From: Oenanthe sinensis
Taxonomy: Eukaryota > Streptophyta > Magnoliopsida > Apiales > Apiaceae
DNA: 64,000 nucleotides
Reading direction: 5' to 3'
Assembly (NCBI GenBank): GCA_028671895.1
Contig: CM053796.1
Coordinates: 36,888,860 to 36,952,859, forward strand
The position numbers were made by a program, and so were the translations under genes. Below, one piece after another: positions 23,233 to 35,389 of the stretch. Below the pieces are notes generated by a model. It did no database searches and had not been told where the DNA came from. It saw nothing but the letters and a program-made list of their open reading frames with translations. The first letter of the stretch is position 1. Each line of letters begins with the position of its first letter.

Positions 23233-24896
23233 TGAAAGTCATATTACTAGTCCTATTTGTAATAAGTAGATGACAACTCAACTCAGATAAGAAAGCGAAG
23301 TAAATAATAAATATTGAATATAGATGAAGAACAAAAGAAGCCATGACAGGACAAGAGAAGACACAAAGACCACTACAGCAGAAATGAGAATCAACATTGT
23401 AGTTAGTCATCCGTGAACCAGACCAGTGCACAGGGTGTCAACAATGTCAGTGAAGATTCGTCATCAAAAAGTTCAAGTGGTTAAAAAGGTTATTGTTGAA
23501 GAACAGAAGAGTCTTATCTACCTCAACAATAGTCAAGCCTTTGATTTAATTCTCTATTGATTAATTAAATTAATTAGTTAATTTAATTAGTAAATTAATT
23601 CACTCAGAATTAATTTATTTCTTAAATTAATTAAAGGATTAATTAATTTAGAATTATTTTAGAATGACAGAAGACAGAAGCTGGAAGCTCAAAGGGATAC
23701 AGATACAGCCAAACATGCCTGACAGTACTGACTTGAAGAAAAGACGGAAAAAGAAATGACACGGAAGAAATGCAGAGTCATATATTCTTAAAGGTGGAAC
23801 CCCGGTTGGAATTGATTTATCATTTCCAAGTCAAAAGGAGTTCGGTTTCAGACATTCAAAAGACCGCAGCTTAGAGCGTAAGGATTTATTTAATTAATAA
23901 ATATTTTATTTATTTAATAAATTATATTTATAAATATCTAAATAATATTAGATATTTATTTTTATAATTTATGAATTAAATTTATTATTTATTAATCAAA
24001 GATAATAAGCTGTGCGGGTCGAAAAGCATTTCTACGGAGCCAGTCTATAATAAGACAAAATAGGCCCCTTTGATTTTTGAATTGAAGTCGGCAGATGTTT
24101 TTTCTTCAACCAATGAATGGCTGCCACTTGTCCAAACAAGAAGAAAGGAAATGAAAAAGGCAGTTGAGCAAATAAGTCATACCGATCAATTTGAAAATGT
24201 CATACCGAGCTTTTCATTCAAAAGGTCATGCTGAACTGATTTTATTTAATTAAAATAAGTCATACTGATTTTTTTAATTAAATAAAATCCGAATATGACT
24301 TAAAAAAGGTCATACCGAATTTTCAGAAAGTCATACCGAATTTCTGAAAGTCATACCGAGCTTCAGTAAGTCATACCGACCAGAATATGTCATGCCCAGC
24401 GATTTATTAAGTCATACAAGGGTTATTTTCTTGAAATTAAGTCATAGTCAAAAAGGTCATACAAGCTTAGAATTTCCTCTATAAATATGAGGCCTTTGTT
24501 TCATAATTTAAGAGTAGAAAATCAGTTTAAATTCAGAATTTGTCTGCATTGTAATATTCACAGACTTTCTGTGCTGGTTTGATTTTAATTCCTAAAGTAG
24601 AACAATTCATGTCAAATTTGTTCTAGGAATTAAAGTTTATTATACCGGATATTGTAACACCCATTCAAGTTTAATATACATATTTAACTTGAATCTTGTT
24701 TACTTACTTGCTAATTTCTATATCTTAATTGTTAAATCATAAAAATAGAAAGTTAGTAAGTCAGCCTCCCAAACACTACAAGGACCCGAACCCTCAGCTA
24801 AAGCAATAATTTAATTCCGCAAATTCTGAGAAGAATTTTAAATTGTTGTCAGTATCGCATTCAACCCCCCTTCTACGATACTTCCGGGACCCAACA
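23233..24896. mobile_element. Solo LTR (1664 bp) of another LTR retrotransposon
   Basis: Starts TGAAAG, ends CCCAACA, and is flanked by the 5-bp duplication GTATC (23228-23232, 24897-24901). Removing it restores the integrase frame LHLPYLPGE. A TATA box CTATAAATA lies at about 24479. Upstream (about 24175-24465) the motif AAGTCATACCGA recurs about ten times at irregular spacing. There is no coding region, so this is a single LTR left by recombination. Confidence 0.85.
24175..24465 (+). repeat. Iterated GTCATACCGA motif in the solo LTR
   Basis: Copies of (A/G)AGTCATACCGA or close variants, spaced about 18-30 bp, sit 15-300 bp before the LTR TATA box. The placement is what one expects of enhancer repeats in the U3 part of a retrotransposon LTR; function is inferred. 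Confidence 0.7.
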
Positions 24897-25419
24897 GTAT
24901 CTTCCTGGAGAATGTGTTATAGATGTTGTTGATAGGAGTATGCAGAAAAGAGAACTAATGATCTCTACTTTGAAAACTCATATGTTAAAAGCTCAAACTA
25001 GAATGAAGGCTCAAGCTGATTCTCATAGGTCTGACAGGGTGTTTGAGAAAAGGGATTGGGTCTGGTTGAAATTACAACCTTACAGGCAGAGCTCTGTTCA
25101 GGTGAGAGGAAATCAGAAATTGGCACACAAATACTTTGGACCATTTCAAGTTGTTGATTATATTGGTAAGGTGGCTTACAAACTCAGGTTGCCACTTGAT
25201 GCTAAAATACATGATGTATTTCATGTTTCCCTTTTGAAACCGTATGTTGGAGATTCACCAACTACCATAAGTTTTCCTGATGATCTTAGTATTAATGTGA
25301 GAGGTGCTTCACCTGCTCCGTCTGCCATTTTAGATACTAGGATGGTGAAGGTTCGAAATGCTTCTCAGGTGCAGTATTTAATACAATGGGAGGGTCATCC
25401 TAGTTATGAAGCTACATGA
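24897..25419 (+). pseudogene. Gypsy integrase C-terminus and chromodomain-like end (part 2)
   Basis: Continues the integrase: RVFEKRDWVWLKLQPYRQSS, then KLAHKYFGPFQVVDYIGKVA and IHDVFHVSLLKPYVG (GPY/F-type module), and a chromodomain-like QVQYLIQWEGHPSYEAT. The frame ends at a TGA where a Trp (TGG) is expected, followed by the readable remainder DVAAEFVNNFPDFPILQKP. This identifies a chromovirus-type element. Confidence 0.8.
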
Positions 25420-25507
25420 GATGTTGCTGCTGAGTTTGTTAACAACTTTCCGGACTTCCCAATTTTACAAAAGCCTTGAGGTCAAGTCTTCATTGAGGAG
25501 GGAGATA

Positions 25508-25719
25508 TGATGTGGTTTTAAGTAAAATGCACATTTAAGTCAAACAAGGTCAAAGGCGAGAAGTCCAGCTGTTACTTACATATTGCACAAATTGTATTTC
25601 AATTCTTAGTATAAATACTGAAATGTAGTACTGGAGATGTTATGCTGAATATTCACAAACTTCTTCTAAATATCTTTCTCTCTCTCTCTAACTCTCTCTC
25701 TCTCTATTCCGTTACATTC
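25508..25719 (+). repeat. Internal, inverted, truncated LTR copy
   Basis: Starts TGATGTGGTTTTAAG and matches the reverse complement of the flanking LTRs, but stops at GTTACATTC (25719), about 60 bp short of the LTR end. It follows the inverted integrase/chromodomain block with its own purine tract (GAGGAGGGAGA). TATA (TATAAATACT) is at about 25610. It abuts the 3' end of the minus-strand gag/protease start. Confidence 0.85.
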
Positions 25720-26872
25720 ATTTAACCCTCATTGTAGAAAAGGTATGGTTACCAGCAAGAGCACTTATTGATATACAAGGTTCATTCAGTTCACTGTCGG
25801 TGTGCTCTTTATCACTATCACCCTCAGATTCATCCATTTCTCCACAAGGTATTTCAACGGTAAATAACTGAGACTCCTTGAACTGGCATTTATGTCCTCT
25901 TTCATACTTTTGATCATAGTAGTAACATAAACCTTTAGCCATTTTATCTGCCCTCACTTCAGCTGGTATGAACTTGAAAGGTTTGATGACATGTTTAGGC
26001 AATCCAGTTTGTAAAAGCTTAGTTTGAAGAGTTGGCAACAAAGGTGTCTTATTAACACTTGAATGAAAAACTGTAGGAGTGAAATATTTTTGTGAAGGAG
26101 CTATAGAGGTAGACTTAGTATGCTTTGGTGAATTAGTTTGAATAGATTCTTCTTGTAATCTAGCATACATAATAGCATCAGTGACACTAACAGGCTTAAA
26201 AGCTCGAACAAATGGCTTAACTGTAGCCTTCAAACCTCCAATAAAACTCTCCAGCAGATACGGATCAGGCAATACATGGTTATACTGCTCCATAAGGGAT
26301 CGTAAATTGTCAAAATCATCTATATAATCTTCAATAGATCCAGTTTATTGCAGTTTATTAAATTGCTCAACAACACTAAGTCCAATCTTATCCTTGAATC
26401 TAGCACTGACATCAATAACAAATTCAGACCAGTCGACATGCTTTTTGATTGCAAGATAGTTAGATACCCATACTTCAGCCTTATCACACATGTAAAGAGA
26501 AGCTAGATCTATTTTTTGTTCCTCAGGAATTTTACACAAAGCAAAGTACTTCACACATTTCTTAATCCAAGTTCGAGCACCAGAACCATCAAATTTAGGA
26601 AATTCAAGTTTCGGAGTAAAACCTAAAGGTTTCGATTGAGAATTACCTCCGATGTTTGGTGAATCCGACCTAGAACTCTCAGCGCCTCCTCGTTGATTGT
26701 CTTCTCTCAGAGAATTAGTCGAGTGATTCGCAGCCATCTCTCGCATCAGCTTCTTTAATTCCTCTAATTTCTTATCATTTTCCTCAAATCGCTTTGCAAT
26801 TACTTGTGAATGTTCATCGAATCGTCGATCGATCGAACGCGAATACTCTTTTAATTGATCATCCACCGCCAT
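25718..26872 (-). pseudogene. Gypsy gag and start of protease
   Basis: ATG at 26872. N-terminal coiled-coil (VIAKRFEENDKKLEELKKLM), a capsid core (LEFPKFDGSGARTWIKKCVK, WVSNYLAIKKHVDWSEFVID), then an in-frame TAA at 26345-26347, continuing TGSIEDYIDDFDNLRSLMEQ. A zinc knuckle is degenerate (CYYYDQKYERGHKC; the second Cys is Tyr). It breaks off at TFSTMRVK, the usual start of the aspartic protease, at the junction with the inverted LTR. Confidence 0.85.
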
Positions 26873-26961
26873 TGATGAAATTGTTTTTCGAGTATTGGGC
26901 GCCGGTATTGAAATTATTCAGAGATCTGGATTGATAGGGTATAGGGTCGCTATGATACCAT

Positions 26962-27234
26962 TGATGCAGGGAAGCTATGTATATTGTATGTATATGTACG
27001 TATAGATTGACAACCAGAAGGAATGTAACAGAATAGAGAGAGATAGTTAGAGAGAGTCAGAGAGAGAGAGATGTAGAAGAAGTTTGTGAATATTCAGCAT
27101 AACATCTCCAATACTACATTTCAGTATTTATACTAAAAATTGAAATACAATTTGTGCAATATGTAAGTAACAGTTGGACTTCTCGCCTTTGACCTTGTTT
27201 GACTTAAATGTGCATTTTACTTAAAACTACGTCA
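26962..27234 (-). repeat. 5' LTR of the gypsy element
   Basis: 273 bp, TGATGCAGGG...CTACGTCA on the plus strand, partner of 21636-21908. Internal primer site and gag lie directly to its left. Confidence 0.9.
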
Positions 27235-27239
27235 TAAAG

Positions 27240-29085
27240 TTCTGTTAGAGATTCAATGTTCCCCAATTCTACAGGCAACGTTAACAGACTTCTGCAACCA
27301 CCAATACCTAGAACTTCCAATGCTCTCAAGTTGCAAATGGTCTCTGGAAGAGTTTCAAGGTTCTCGTTATTACTTAATTTAAGCGCAAAAAGCTTACTAA
27401 GACGTCCAATTGAATCTGGCATCTTTGAAACAGTGAGTTTCAACGCATTGAGCTCTTTTAGAGATTCAACATTCCCCAATTCTATAGGCAATGCTTCCAA
27501 GTTACTGCAGTAAGAAATATTTAGAACTTTCAATACTCTTAAGCTGCAGATGGTGTTTGGGAGAGTTTTCAGGTAATTGTTATAACTTAGTATCAGCTCA
27601 ACAAGCATACTAAAATGCCTGATGGAATCCGGTAATCTTGAAATAGTTAGTCCCCCTGCATCGAGCGCTTTTAAGGAATTAATGTTCCCTAAATTTATAG
27701 GCAATATTTTCAAGTTACAGCAGTCAACAATATTTAGACTTTTCAGTACTCTCAAGTTGCAAATGCTGTCAGGTAGACTTTTTAAGTTCCCACAACCACA
27801 CAAATTAATGGAAACAAGCCTCAACAAACTTCCAATTGATATGTGAACCTCTTCCAAGCTTTTACAGCCTTCAAGACTTAAAGTTTCAAGACATGGCAAC
27901 CTAGTGAAATCTGGAGTTGTAATCAAATCTAGAGAACTCGACATGTTTAGGGTCTTCAAGTTTTCAAAAACTTGGAAATCCTGTAAATATGAGTGCAATC
28001 AGGAAAAAATATTGGACTAAAATTTATATAAAATTCAAGATATGCAATATATGTACTAAATACTAACAGTAATGTTCTCAAATTGCTATGAGGCAATGCA
28101 AGAATAACAAGTTTCTGTGGGTAAAATTCAAAAGGCAAACACTTCAAAGGACAAAAGTCCCAATAGAGCCACCTTAAATCTTCAAATGTATGTTCAAAGC
28201 TTCCAGTGAGACATACATTTTTTAGGTACAGAAATCTTAGTCTACTCATCCTTGTAAATGTTTCTGCAGGAAATGATACTCCTCCCCGAAGTGCATCCTG
28301 GCAGCAAAAGTAGGTGAGGATGATACCTTCAATTGCATTTGTTCCCTAAAACATATAGAAGAGATGTGATAAATGTTTTACAAATAAATTTATGAGAGAA
28401 GAGAAGGTAGAGAGATTACATGTATCTTATATAAATAAAGTCTTGTGAAACCATTATACGAATTTTAAACTATTATTAGATATATGATGTATAAATTCAC
28501 TTGATAAAGAAACCATCTTAAGCTACAATCTATATCAAATTCACTTGATAAACAGATAAATATACTACAGAATCCATATGTAATATATAGCTTATGCTCC
28601 ACAAGTATAAAATTCACTTACAACAGAAATAACATTCAATAAAACTAGGAATATAATTCATGTAGTTTGTAGCTTAATTAATTTGTGTTTTAACACATCT
28701 ATACATCTTGAAATTACCTTAACATTTCTCAGTATGTGACATATATCTTTTGAAACCCACAATCGACTATGCTTTCCAGGCTCATTAGGGAAGTTGTTGC
28801 TCGCAATTTCCCTTCCCATGTCTCGAAGCAGATCATGCATTTCCAACTCATCTCTATCATTGATGGTTAGTAAACATCTTTTCTTAAGAATGTCTATATT
28901 ATGATAGATGAACGCATAATAAGTTTCCATTATTTGTATAACCTGTTCTTTCTTACTTCCGATGAAGAAACAAGCAATATCTAGAAACATATGCTGCAAC
29001 ATAGGGTCAACCAATTTCAATGCATCAAAGCTAATCAAAAGTTTTTTCTCAAGATCATCAATGGAAACTCGTTTCAGTTTGTCGA
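27240..29085 (-). pseudogene. TNL 3' half: ARC2, LRR-start exon and LRR exon, split by the gypsy element
   Basis: ARC2 exon about 28718-29085 (LISFDALKLVDPMLQHMFLD, then ELEMHDLLRDMGREIASNNF with an intact MHD box). LRR-start exon about 28068-28345 (TFTRMSRLRFLYLKNVCLTG). LRR exon 27240-27980 (LSLEGCKSLEEVHISIGSLL and seven or so further repeats), which carries on at 21109-21630. TIR, P-loop and the rest of NB-ARC are absent upstream of 29085. The donor of the LRR-start exon seems altered (TTACTGTTAGT). With the missing 5' half and TE insertions it cannot make a full TNL. Confidence 0.85.
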
Positions 29086-29089
29086 ATTT

Positions 29090-30440
29090 AAATGTGTCGA
29101 ATGTGCGTAGAGCTTAAAAACCAAGATGGCAACATGATTCACGTTTTTAGCAGGAAAACAAAGAATTCAGGATTTTATGACGGGGGTCTCAACTGTGTGA
29201 TTACTTGTGAACATAATAATCTCTTCCACAATCCAAGATTATTCAAGTGGTGTAAGAGAGTTTTGTCTAATCTCTCTTCGCTGAAAAGATAAGTGAAGAA
29301 GCTATCGTACAAAAGCGTTGCAGGTACAAGTAGAGTATTTTACTATAATCATGCATTGTACTTTCACATACTAATTCATAATTATATATACTATTTGTTA
29401 TAGGAATGATTAAGATTTGAGATTTCAGAAGAATGCTCTCACTTGATGATTTTGTAAATACGAACAAGTATATATATGAATGTGTGATGCTCTGAATGAA
29501 TAAAATTTTTATGCCTGAAACTTGGAGATTTCTGTACGGATACCAGTTTATGATTATAAAGATACAATACAAAATATATAAATATGTGTATTTATATATG
29601 AATGAATTTATTTAAAAATGTTGAGATTGATGATCTTTATGATTTATAAAAGCTACTATTGGGATAATAGAGTATGTATAGTTTTGAGACAGAGTAGAGA
29701 GTATTTTAATACATATAAATAATATATTATATCTTGTGCATCTTTGTTATATATATTATTTATTGTGTTTACCAACCCATTAGTGAAAATATTGATATGT
29801 TGTTCTGACTGGTGCGTCGTCGAAAATGGTTATACATGGCTACCGATGAATGAAAAATATACTCTTTGACTCTTATTCCTCGCATGTTCTACAAATGATA
29901 AGAGGTAAAATAAATCAGAAGTCATCTAAAAATATTATAATTATAAGAATTCAAATGAGTCCCGTAGGCACTAATACTAATTAATCAAATTATACAACTA
30001 CACTACACGGGATCGTTTATTCATTAAAATGAAGTTTAATTAATCGATAGCACTAATTAATTTATCATGTCAAAATTAAAAAGAAATGGTAGGATCAACT
30101 TGGAAGGGTGGAAAGTTTTTGTTTCTAGGTATCCATCTCTCATCAAGAATATGACCCTCCCACTTTTAAGGTGAGAAACGAGTTATAGTTGTATTTTCTA
30201 AATTATGATGATGATAAAGTTAAAATTTATCGTCAAATATTGCGAATATTTATTAGATGGAGTTGGTCCCACCAGATATGGTTAGAAACATTACTGTAAG
30301 CTATTTTAGGCCCCTGCTAACACTCGTTTACCTACCTAAACCATAACAAGCCAATTTTACTAAAGCAATGTCACACAAAAAATCTCAAAATATTATGTAA
30401 CACAATGTAATGATATGAAAGTATTATAAGACAATTTTAC
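29090..30440. other. Intergenic, AT-rich
   Basis: No domain-bearing frame. Small open frames near 29092-29292 and 29267-29572 show no family resemblance. Confidence 0.5.
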
Positions 30441-31152
30441 TAAAGCAATCATGATTCTTTATCATTTTCATGGAACTATTCAAAAATATTAAAGAAAATA
30501 AGACAGTATCAACAGCAACTCATGATTGAGTTCCTGAACCATTTATCTCAAAGCAAAATTGAACTCCATTATCATGTCAAATAGCATATGGGCACATTTT
30601 ACTTTCCTACTATGATACTAACACAATAGGTACGGAGCACAATTACTATGAGTCAGTCCTGCAATAAACATTTGCTCGACGTGTGCAGTATACAAAAATT
30701 AGTAGAAACTTCTAAAGATTAAAATGTTTAGGCATAATAAACTAGAAATATCAGTTATAAATCACAATCTTTAAAAGGTGAACAAAGTTTTTCAATGCAG
30801 TACAAGGCTTCAAAACTCAATAGCAAGCTTTATCATCTGTACTCTGTACTAAGAACTAATTGTAGACGTATATAGTCATTAATTCCGATGGAGAAATAAA
30901 ATTGTGTGTTTGAGATGAGATCAGCTGTTGCATCCTCACCCAGTTTCAGTTTAAATGGCTAGAAAGTATCAGTAACCTGCTGGATTTTCTGCATAAATAA
31001 TTATATGTTTTTCCTATTAGAATGATAAATTAAACGATAAGTTTTCCCATAGATTCAGAGCTTTAATATCTACAATCACAGAGCTGTGCAATATTTCAAG
31101 TTAGATATTTCTATATAGATACTAGAGGTGATGACAGGATTAAACAGGAAGT
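30441..31152. repeat. Segmental duplication, copy 1 (left of the copia insertion)
   Basis: Matches 63236-63800: shared blocks include ATTTATCTCAAAGCAAAATT, ATTCAGAGCTTTAATATCTA and AATCTTTA-AAAGT stretches in the same order. It continues to the right of the copia element from 35657. Not coding as far as I can see. Confidence 0.7.
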
Positions 31153-31157
31153 GTCAT

Positions 31158-31424
31158 TGTTGGTCATACAAAAATATTGCAGACTAGTATGTAAAAGAAA
31201 ATATGATTGTAGAATATTGGATGTATTTTTATTGATAAACATGGACTTATTTATGCTACATAGCAGCAACATTATTACAGAAAATCAGGCTTAATTATAT
31301 AATAAAATCTGCTAACAGATATGTACCTGATTGACAATCAGTTAGAAGAGATATTTCTGGTCCTTAATTTAAGCATAAAGATTGAACTCCTGATTATCAG
31401 CTTCAAGAGTCATATCAATTAACA
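31158..31424 (-). repeat. 3' LTR of the copia element
   Basis: TGTTGGTCATAC...CAATTAACA, 267 bp, about 95% like its partner by eye, differing in small indels and substitutions. Confidence 0.9.
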
Positions 31425-34400
31425 CTCTCCTTGACTCTGGAGTTGCAAACACCAAGCTTATGCCTCAAGAATTCATATATGTTCTTTGGAAGTGCCTTTG
31501 TGAGAATGTCGGCACTTTGATCTTCTGAACTGCATTGAATTAGTTGCACTTCCCCTTGGACTTCTCTTAGGAAATAGAACTTAATTTTAAAATGCTTTGT
31601 TTTGTCATGAAACACTGATTTATCAACAATTGAAATTGCAGCTTGGTTGTCTATAAATATAGTTGTGCTTTCTTGTTGCTCCATGTGTAAGTCCATCATG
31701 AGTTTCCTTAACCATAACGCTTGATTTACAGCAGCAGTAATAGCTACAAACTCTGTTTCATCTGTAGATTGAGTTGTTATTTATTGTTTTTTTGAACTCC
31801 AAGAGAACATTCCAGAACCAAAGCCAAAACAATAACCTAATGTGTTTTTCATATCATCTTCACATCTAGCTAAATCGCTATCAGCATAACCATAGAGTCT
31901 AAAATTCTCAACTTGACTAAACTTTACCCCGTAATCAGTTGTACCTTTAACATATCATAAAATTCTTTTCCATGCTTGAAAGTGAATTTCACTAGCACAA
32001 TGCATATACCTTGAAAGGATAGTCACATCATTCATAATATCCGATCTAGTATCGTAGTCAGATACTCAAGTATCCAATTAAGCTTATGTTGAGTCCTTCA
32101 TCAACTTTAGGAGCACCATTTTTTTCACAGAACTTTTTTTTGTTATTAATCGGGGTCGCAGTATGCTGGCACATATCCATGTTAAACTTCTTGAGAATTT
32201 CCTTGGCGTATTTCTTTTAACATATGAAAATCTCGTTAGTATTTTGCTGCAGTTCCATGCCAAGAAAAAATGACATTTTTCCGAGATCTGTCATCTCGAA
32301 TACAACTTTCATTTCTTCTTTAAAGTTGTCAATCTTCTTTAAGTTGCTACGTGTTACAAGAAAATCATCAACGTATAGTGATATAACAAGAGTTTCATTA
32401 TCTGATTTCTTAACATAAAGTATGGCTTCACTTAGACTTTTAGTAAAGCCTAAGCTTAACAAATGAGTGTTGATTTTGCTGTACCAGGTACATGGAGCTT
32501 GTCTGCAGCCATACAACGCCATTATTAGTCGATATACCTTGTCCTCTTGTCCTTTGCAAATAAACCCTTCTAGTTGCTCGAAAAAAATTTCTTCCTCCAA
32601 CCAACCATTCAAAAATGTTGATTTGACGTCCATTTGATGTACAGTCCAGCCCTTTTGTGTAGCAAGAGCCAGCAAAGTCCTTATAGTTTCCATCCTTGCA
32701 ACCGGAGCAAATGTTTCCGGAAAGTCCACCCCATAAATCTGAGCATACCCCATAATGATAAGTCTTTCCTTGTACTTGTTTACAGAACCATCGGGATTGA
32801 ACTTGGTTCTATAAACCCACTTGACTCTTATAGCATTCTTGTGTTTAGGTCTATCCACCAATTCCCATGTATGATTTTTTTCAATCATTTTAAGCTCCTC
32901 CTTCATTGCAACTATCCACTTCTCATCAGTTGCAGCTGCTTCGTACCCTGCAGGTTCCATCACAGCAACATTACATCTTTGATAAATATCGGAGAGTGGC
33001 TTGGTTCCTCTAATAGGTTTATCATCCACGCCATCATTTTCCTCTTGAATATGAGTCTGCTTGTTATCCCCCCAATCCCAATTATCTGACTCGAGGAAGT
33101 GAACGTCCCTGCTAATGATAATTTTGTTGCTATGTGGTTGGTATATTCTGTAGGCATTTGAGGTGTAGCCTATAAATACTCCAACATCTGATTTTTTGTC
33201 CAATTTGTCTCTCTTAACTTGGGGAATATACGAGAAACATAGATAACCAAATGTTTTCAAACTCAGCAACTTTGGTTTGAATCCATACCATACTTCAAAT
33301 GGAGTCATTTTCTTCAAAGCTTTCGTTGGCAATCTATTTAGTAGAAAAACTTATGTATCTGCAGTTTTAGCCCAAAATTTCTTTGGCAGCCCTTTCTCAT
33401 GAAGTAAACACCTTGCCATCTCCATGATTGTCCTATTTTTTCTTTCCACAACGTCGTTCTGTTGAGGAGTATAAGGTGCTGTCAACTGATGTCCAATGCC
33501 TGCATCTCTATAGAACTTGTTAAATTTTTCAGAGGTATATTCAGCTCCGTTATCAGATCGGATCATCATAATTTTGCTTTTACTTTTGAGTCTCAACCCA
33601 AGCTTTGAAAGTACCAAAGATATCAGCCACTTCAGATTTAGTGATGGTATACTCATTGGTCTTGCCACGTCTGTATGTATCAATTGCATCTTCTCCGTGG
33701 CCCTCCAAGCACTATATTATTGGAAATGAAGTCTATTTTGTTGTAAGTATCAATTGCAGCTTCTCCGTGGCCCTCCAAGCACTGTATTGTTGGTAAGGAA
33801 GTCTATTTTGCTTTCCATATTGACATGCATCACACTCAGGTGGCACCTCCCCTAATGCAGGTAACCCTCTCGCCATATTGTTCTTCTCCATAAAAAGTAG
33901 AGCAACATGATGAAAGTGCCCCAATCTTTTGTGACACAACATAGTGTTGTTCTTCTCTTTGTGTACAGCAGCCTGCTCTTCTTTCATGAAAACCAAGGCG
34001 AAGCCTTTACCTTTCATTTGAACTTGGAAAATATCTACACCTCTTGCATCTTTAATGACACAATGGTTGTCATCAAACAACACCTTGTAACCTTTTTCTG
34101 TCAACTGAGAAACACTCAACAGGTTCTGATTAATTTCGGGAACATATAAGACATCAGAAATCAATTTCAAACCTGTATGACATTGGATTTTAACTGTTCT
34201 TTTGCCTTTTACTGCAATATATGCTCCATTTCCAACTCTGACCTTAGAAACAGCAGCCTCATCAAAATCTTTAAAGATTTTTCGATCATATGTCATGTGG
34301 TTTGTACAACCATTATCTATAAGCCAACTTTCTTTAGAATTATGAGAAGAAAAATATGATACTACAAACAACAGCTCCTCATCTTGATATTGATTTTCAA

Positions 34401-34443
34401 CAGCCTTGGCCTCCCCTTGTTGAGACTTGCGAATCTTCTCCAT
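31425..34443 (-). pseudogene. Copia pol: protease, integrase, reverse transcriptase, RNase H
   Basis: Protease region WLIDNGCTNHMT (34310 area; the usual DSG reads DNG). GAG-pre-integrase zinc motif CHKRLGHFHH...CDACQYGK. Integrase core SDNGAEYTSEKFNKFYRDAG and PYTPQQNDVVERKNRT. RT from about 33332 down, with the YVDD active-site box (VISLYVDDFLVT, about 32380). RNase H at 31415-31790 (FIDNQAAISIVDK, DILTKALP). Breaks: after FWAKTADT (stop at about 33351), near 33700-33730, and between RT and RNase H (31700-32216). Confidence 0.9.
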
Positions 34444-35385
34444 GTGTCCTAGTTGACCGCATTTGGGGCATTTTACGTCTGGTTTCCACCAACATCGATT
34501 TGGAGGATGATTAGTCTTTTTGCAGTAGGAACAAGATGGGAAAACCTGAGTGTTGTTATTTTGGTTGGTTGTAAAAACACCAGTTTGTTGTTTTTATTCT
34601 GCCAGTTTCTGTTCTTGCCACCATCTTTGCTGATTGATTTGGCTTGATAAGCCCCTTTGACGGATCCTTTTTGTCTCATAATCCTCTTATGTTCCTGTGC
34701 CTTCAATGCATTCAACAACTCTGCCAACGTAATACTTGACAAATCTTTATAGTTTTCCAATGATGAAATCGTAACTTCAAATTTCTCCCGTGACTAGTAT
34801 CTTTTGAACAATTCTAGAATCTGGAAAATCGGTGCCTAAGAGTTTAACTTTGTTAGCGATTCCAGGTAGTCTATCAGAATATACCTTGATTGTTTCAGAT
34901 TCTCTCATTCTTTGCATCTCAAATTCCCTTACCAGATCAACACTTGCATTCCTTTAATTCTTTCATCTCTTTCGTATTCGCTTTTGAGAAAATTCCAGAT
35001 TTTAAATGTCGTCTTCATGGTCATTATCCTTGTGAATATATCCGATGTGACAGCAGTAAACAAAGTAGCCCTTGCCTTCGACTTTTTTGTCTTCCTTTCC
35101 TTGTGATACCTTATTTAAGCCATGGTTGGATTATTAGCCAAGGGCTGAAGTTCCTAATCCTCTTCAACTGGTTCCCATAGATCATTTGCCTCCAAGTATG
35201 CTTCCATTCTAGCGGCCCAAATATGATAGTTTTCACCATCAAACGAAGGCGGTGAAATGTTCCGAATCCATTTTGAATCACAGGTTTTCTTTTTGTGTGT
35301 ATATGTGTTTGTGTTTTTGAAAAATGTGTATTTAGGTGTGTATTTGTGCTCTTCACAGGTCCCTCAAGACAAATGCTTTGATACC
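34444..35385 (-). pseudogene. Copia gag with zinc knuckle, frameshifted
   Basis: Pieces in different frames read FGPLEWKHTWRQMIYGNQL (35111-35250 area), a UBN2-like middle, NYKDLSSITLAELLNALKAQ (34700-34760) and CPKCGQLGH (about 34450). The last Cys of the CCHC knuckle is not kept. The remains are clear but the frame is broken several times. Confidence 0.8.
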
Positions 35386-35389
35386 AATA

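Larger units (their letters stand above)
21636..27234 (-). mobile_element. Ty3/gypsy chromovirus-type LTR retrotransposon with inverted interior
   Basis: Two 273-bp LTRs (21636-21908, 26962-27234) in the same orientation are flanked by the target duplication TAAAG (21631-21635, 27235-27239). Next to the right LTR is a primer site TGGTATCATAGC (tRNA-Met type, minus strand) and then gag, so the element runs on the minus strand. A purine tract GAGGAGGGAGA precedes the left (3') LTR. Between gag and 21980 the RNase H-integrase part and a truncated LTR lie on the plus strand, and reverse transcriptase is missing. A solo LTR of another family is inserted at 23233-24896. The element disrupts a TNL LRR exon. 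Confidence 0.9.

Noticed and set aside
24175..24465. CRISPR-like short repeats with spacers
   Set aside because: The repeats are short and irregular, in a plant LTR upstream of a TATA box; CRISPR arrays are prokaryotic.
27240..29085. Treating this as a full TNL gene
   Set aside because: No TIR or P-loop exon lies upstream within the window, and the LRR exon is split by a 5.6-kb element.
32634..33089. Plus-strand open frame across the copia region
   Set aside because: Antisense shadow of the copia reverse transcriptase region.
35111..35356. Frame with His/Thr-rich N-terminus
   Set aside because: Only its C-terminal part matches copia gag (EWKHTWRQMIYGNQL); the N-terminal part is LTR-proximal leader read by chance.
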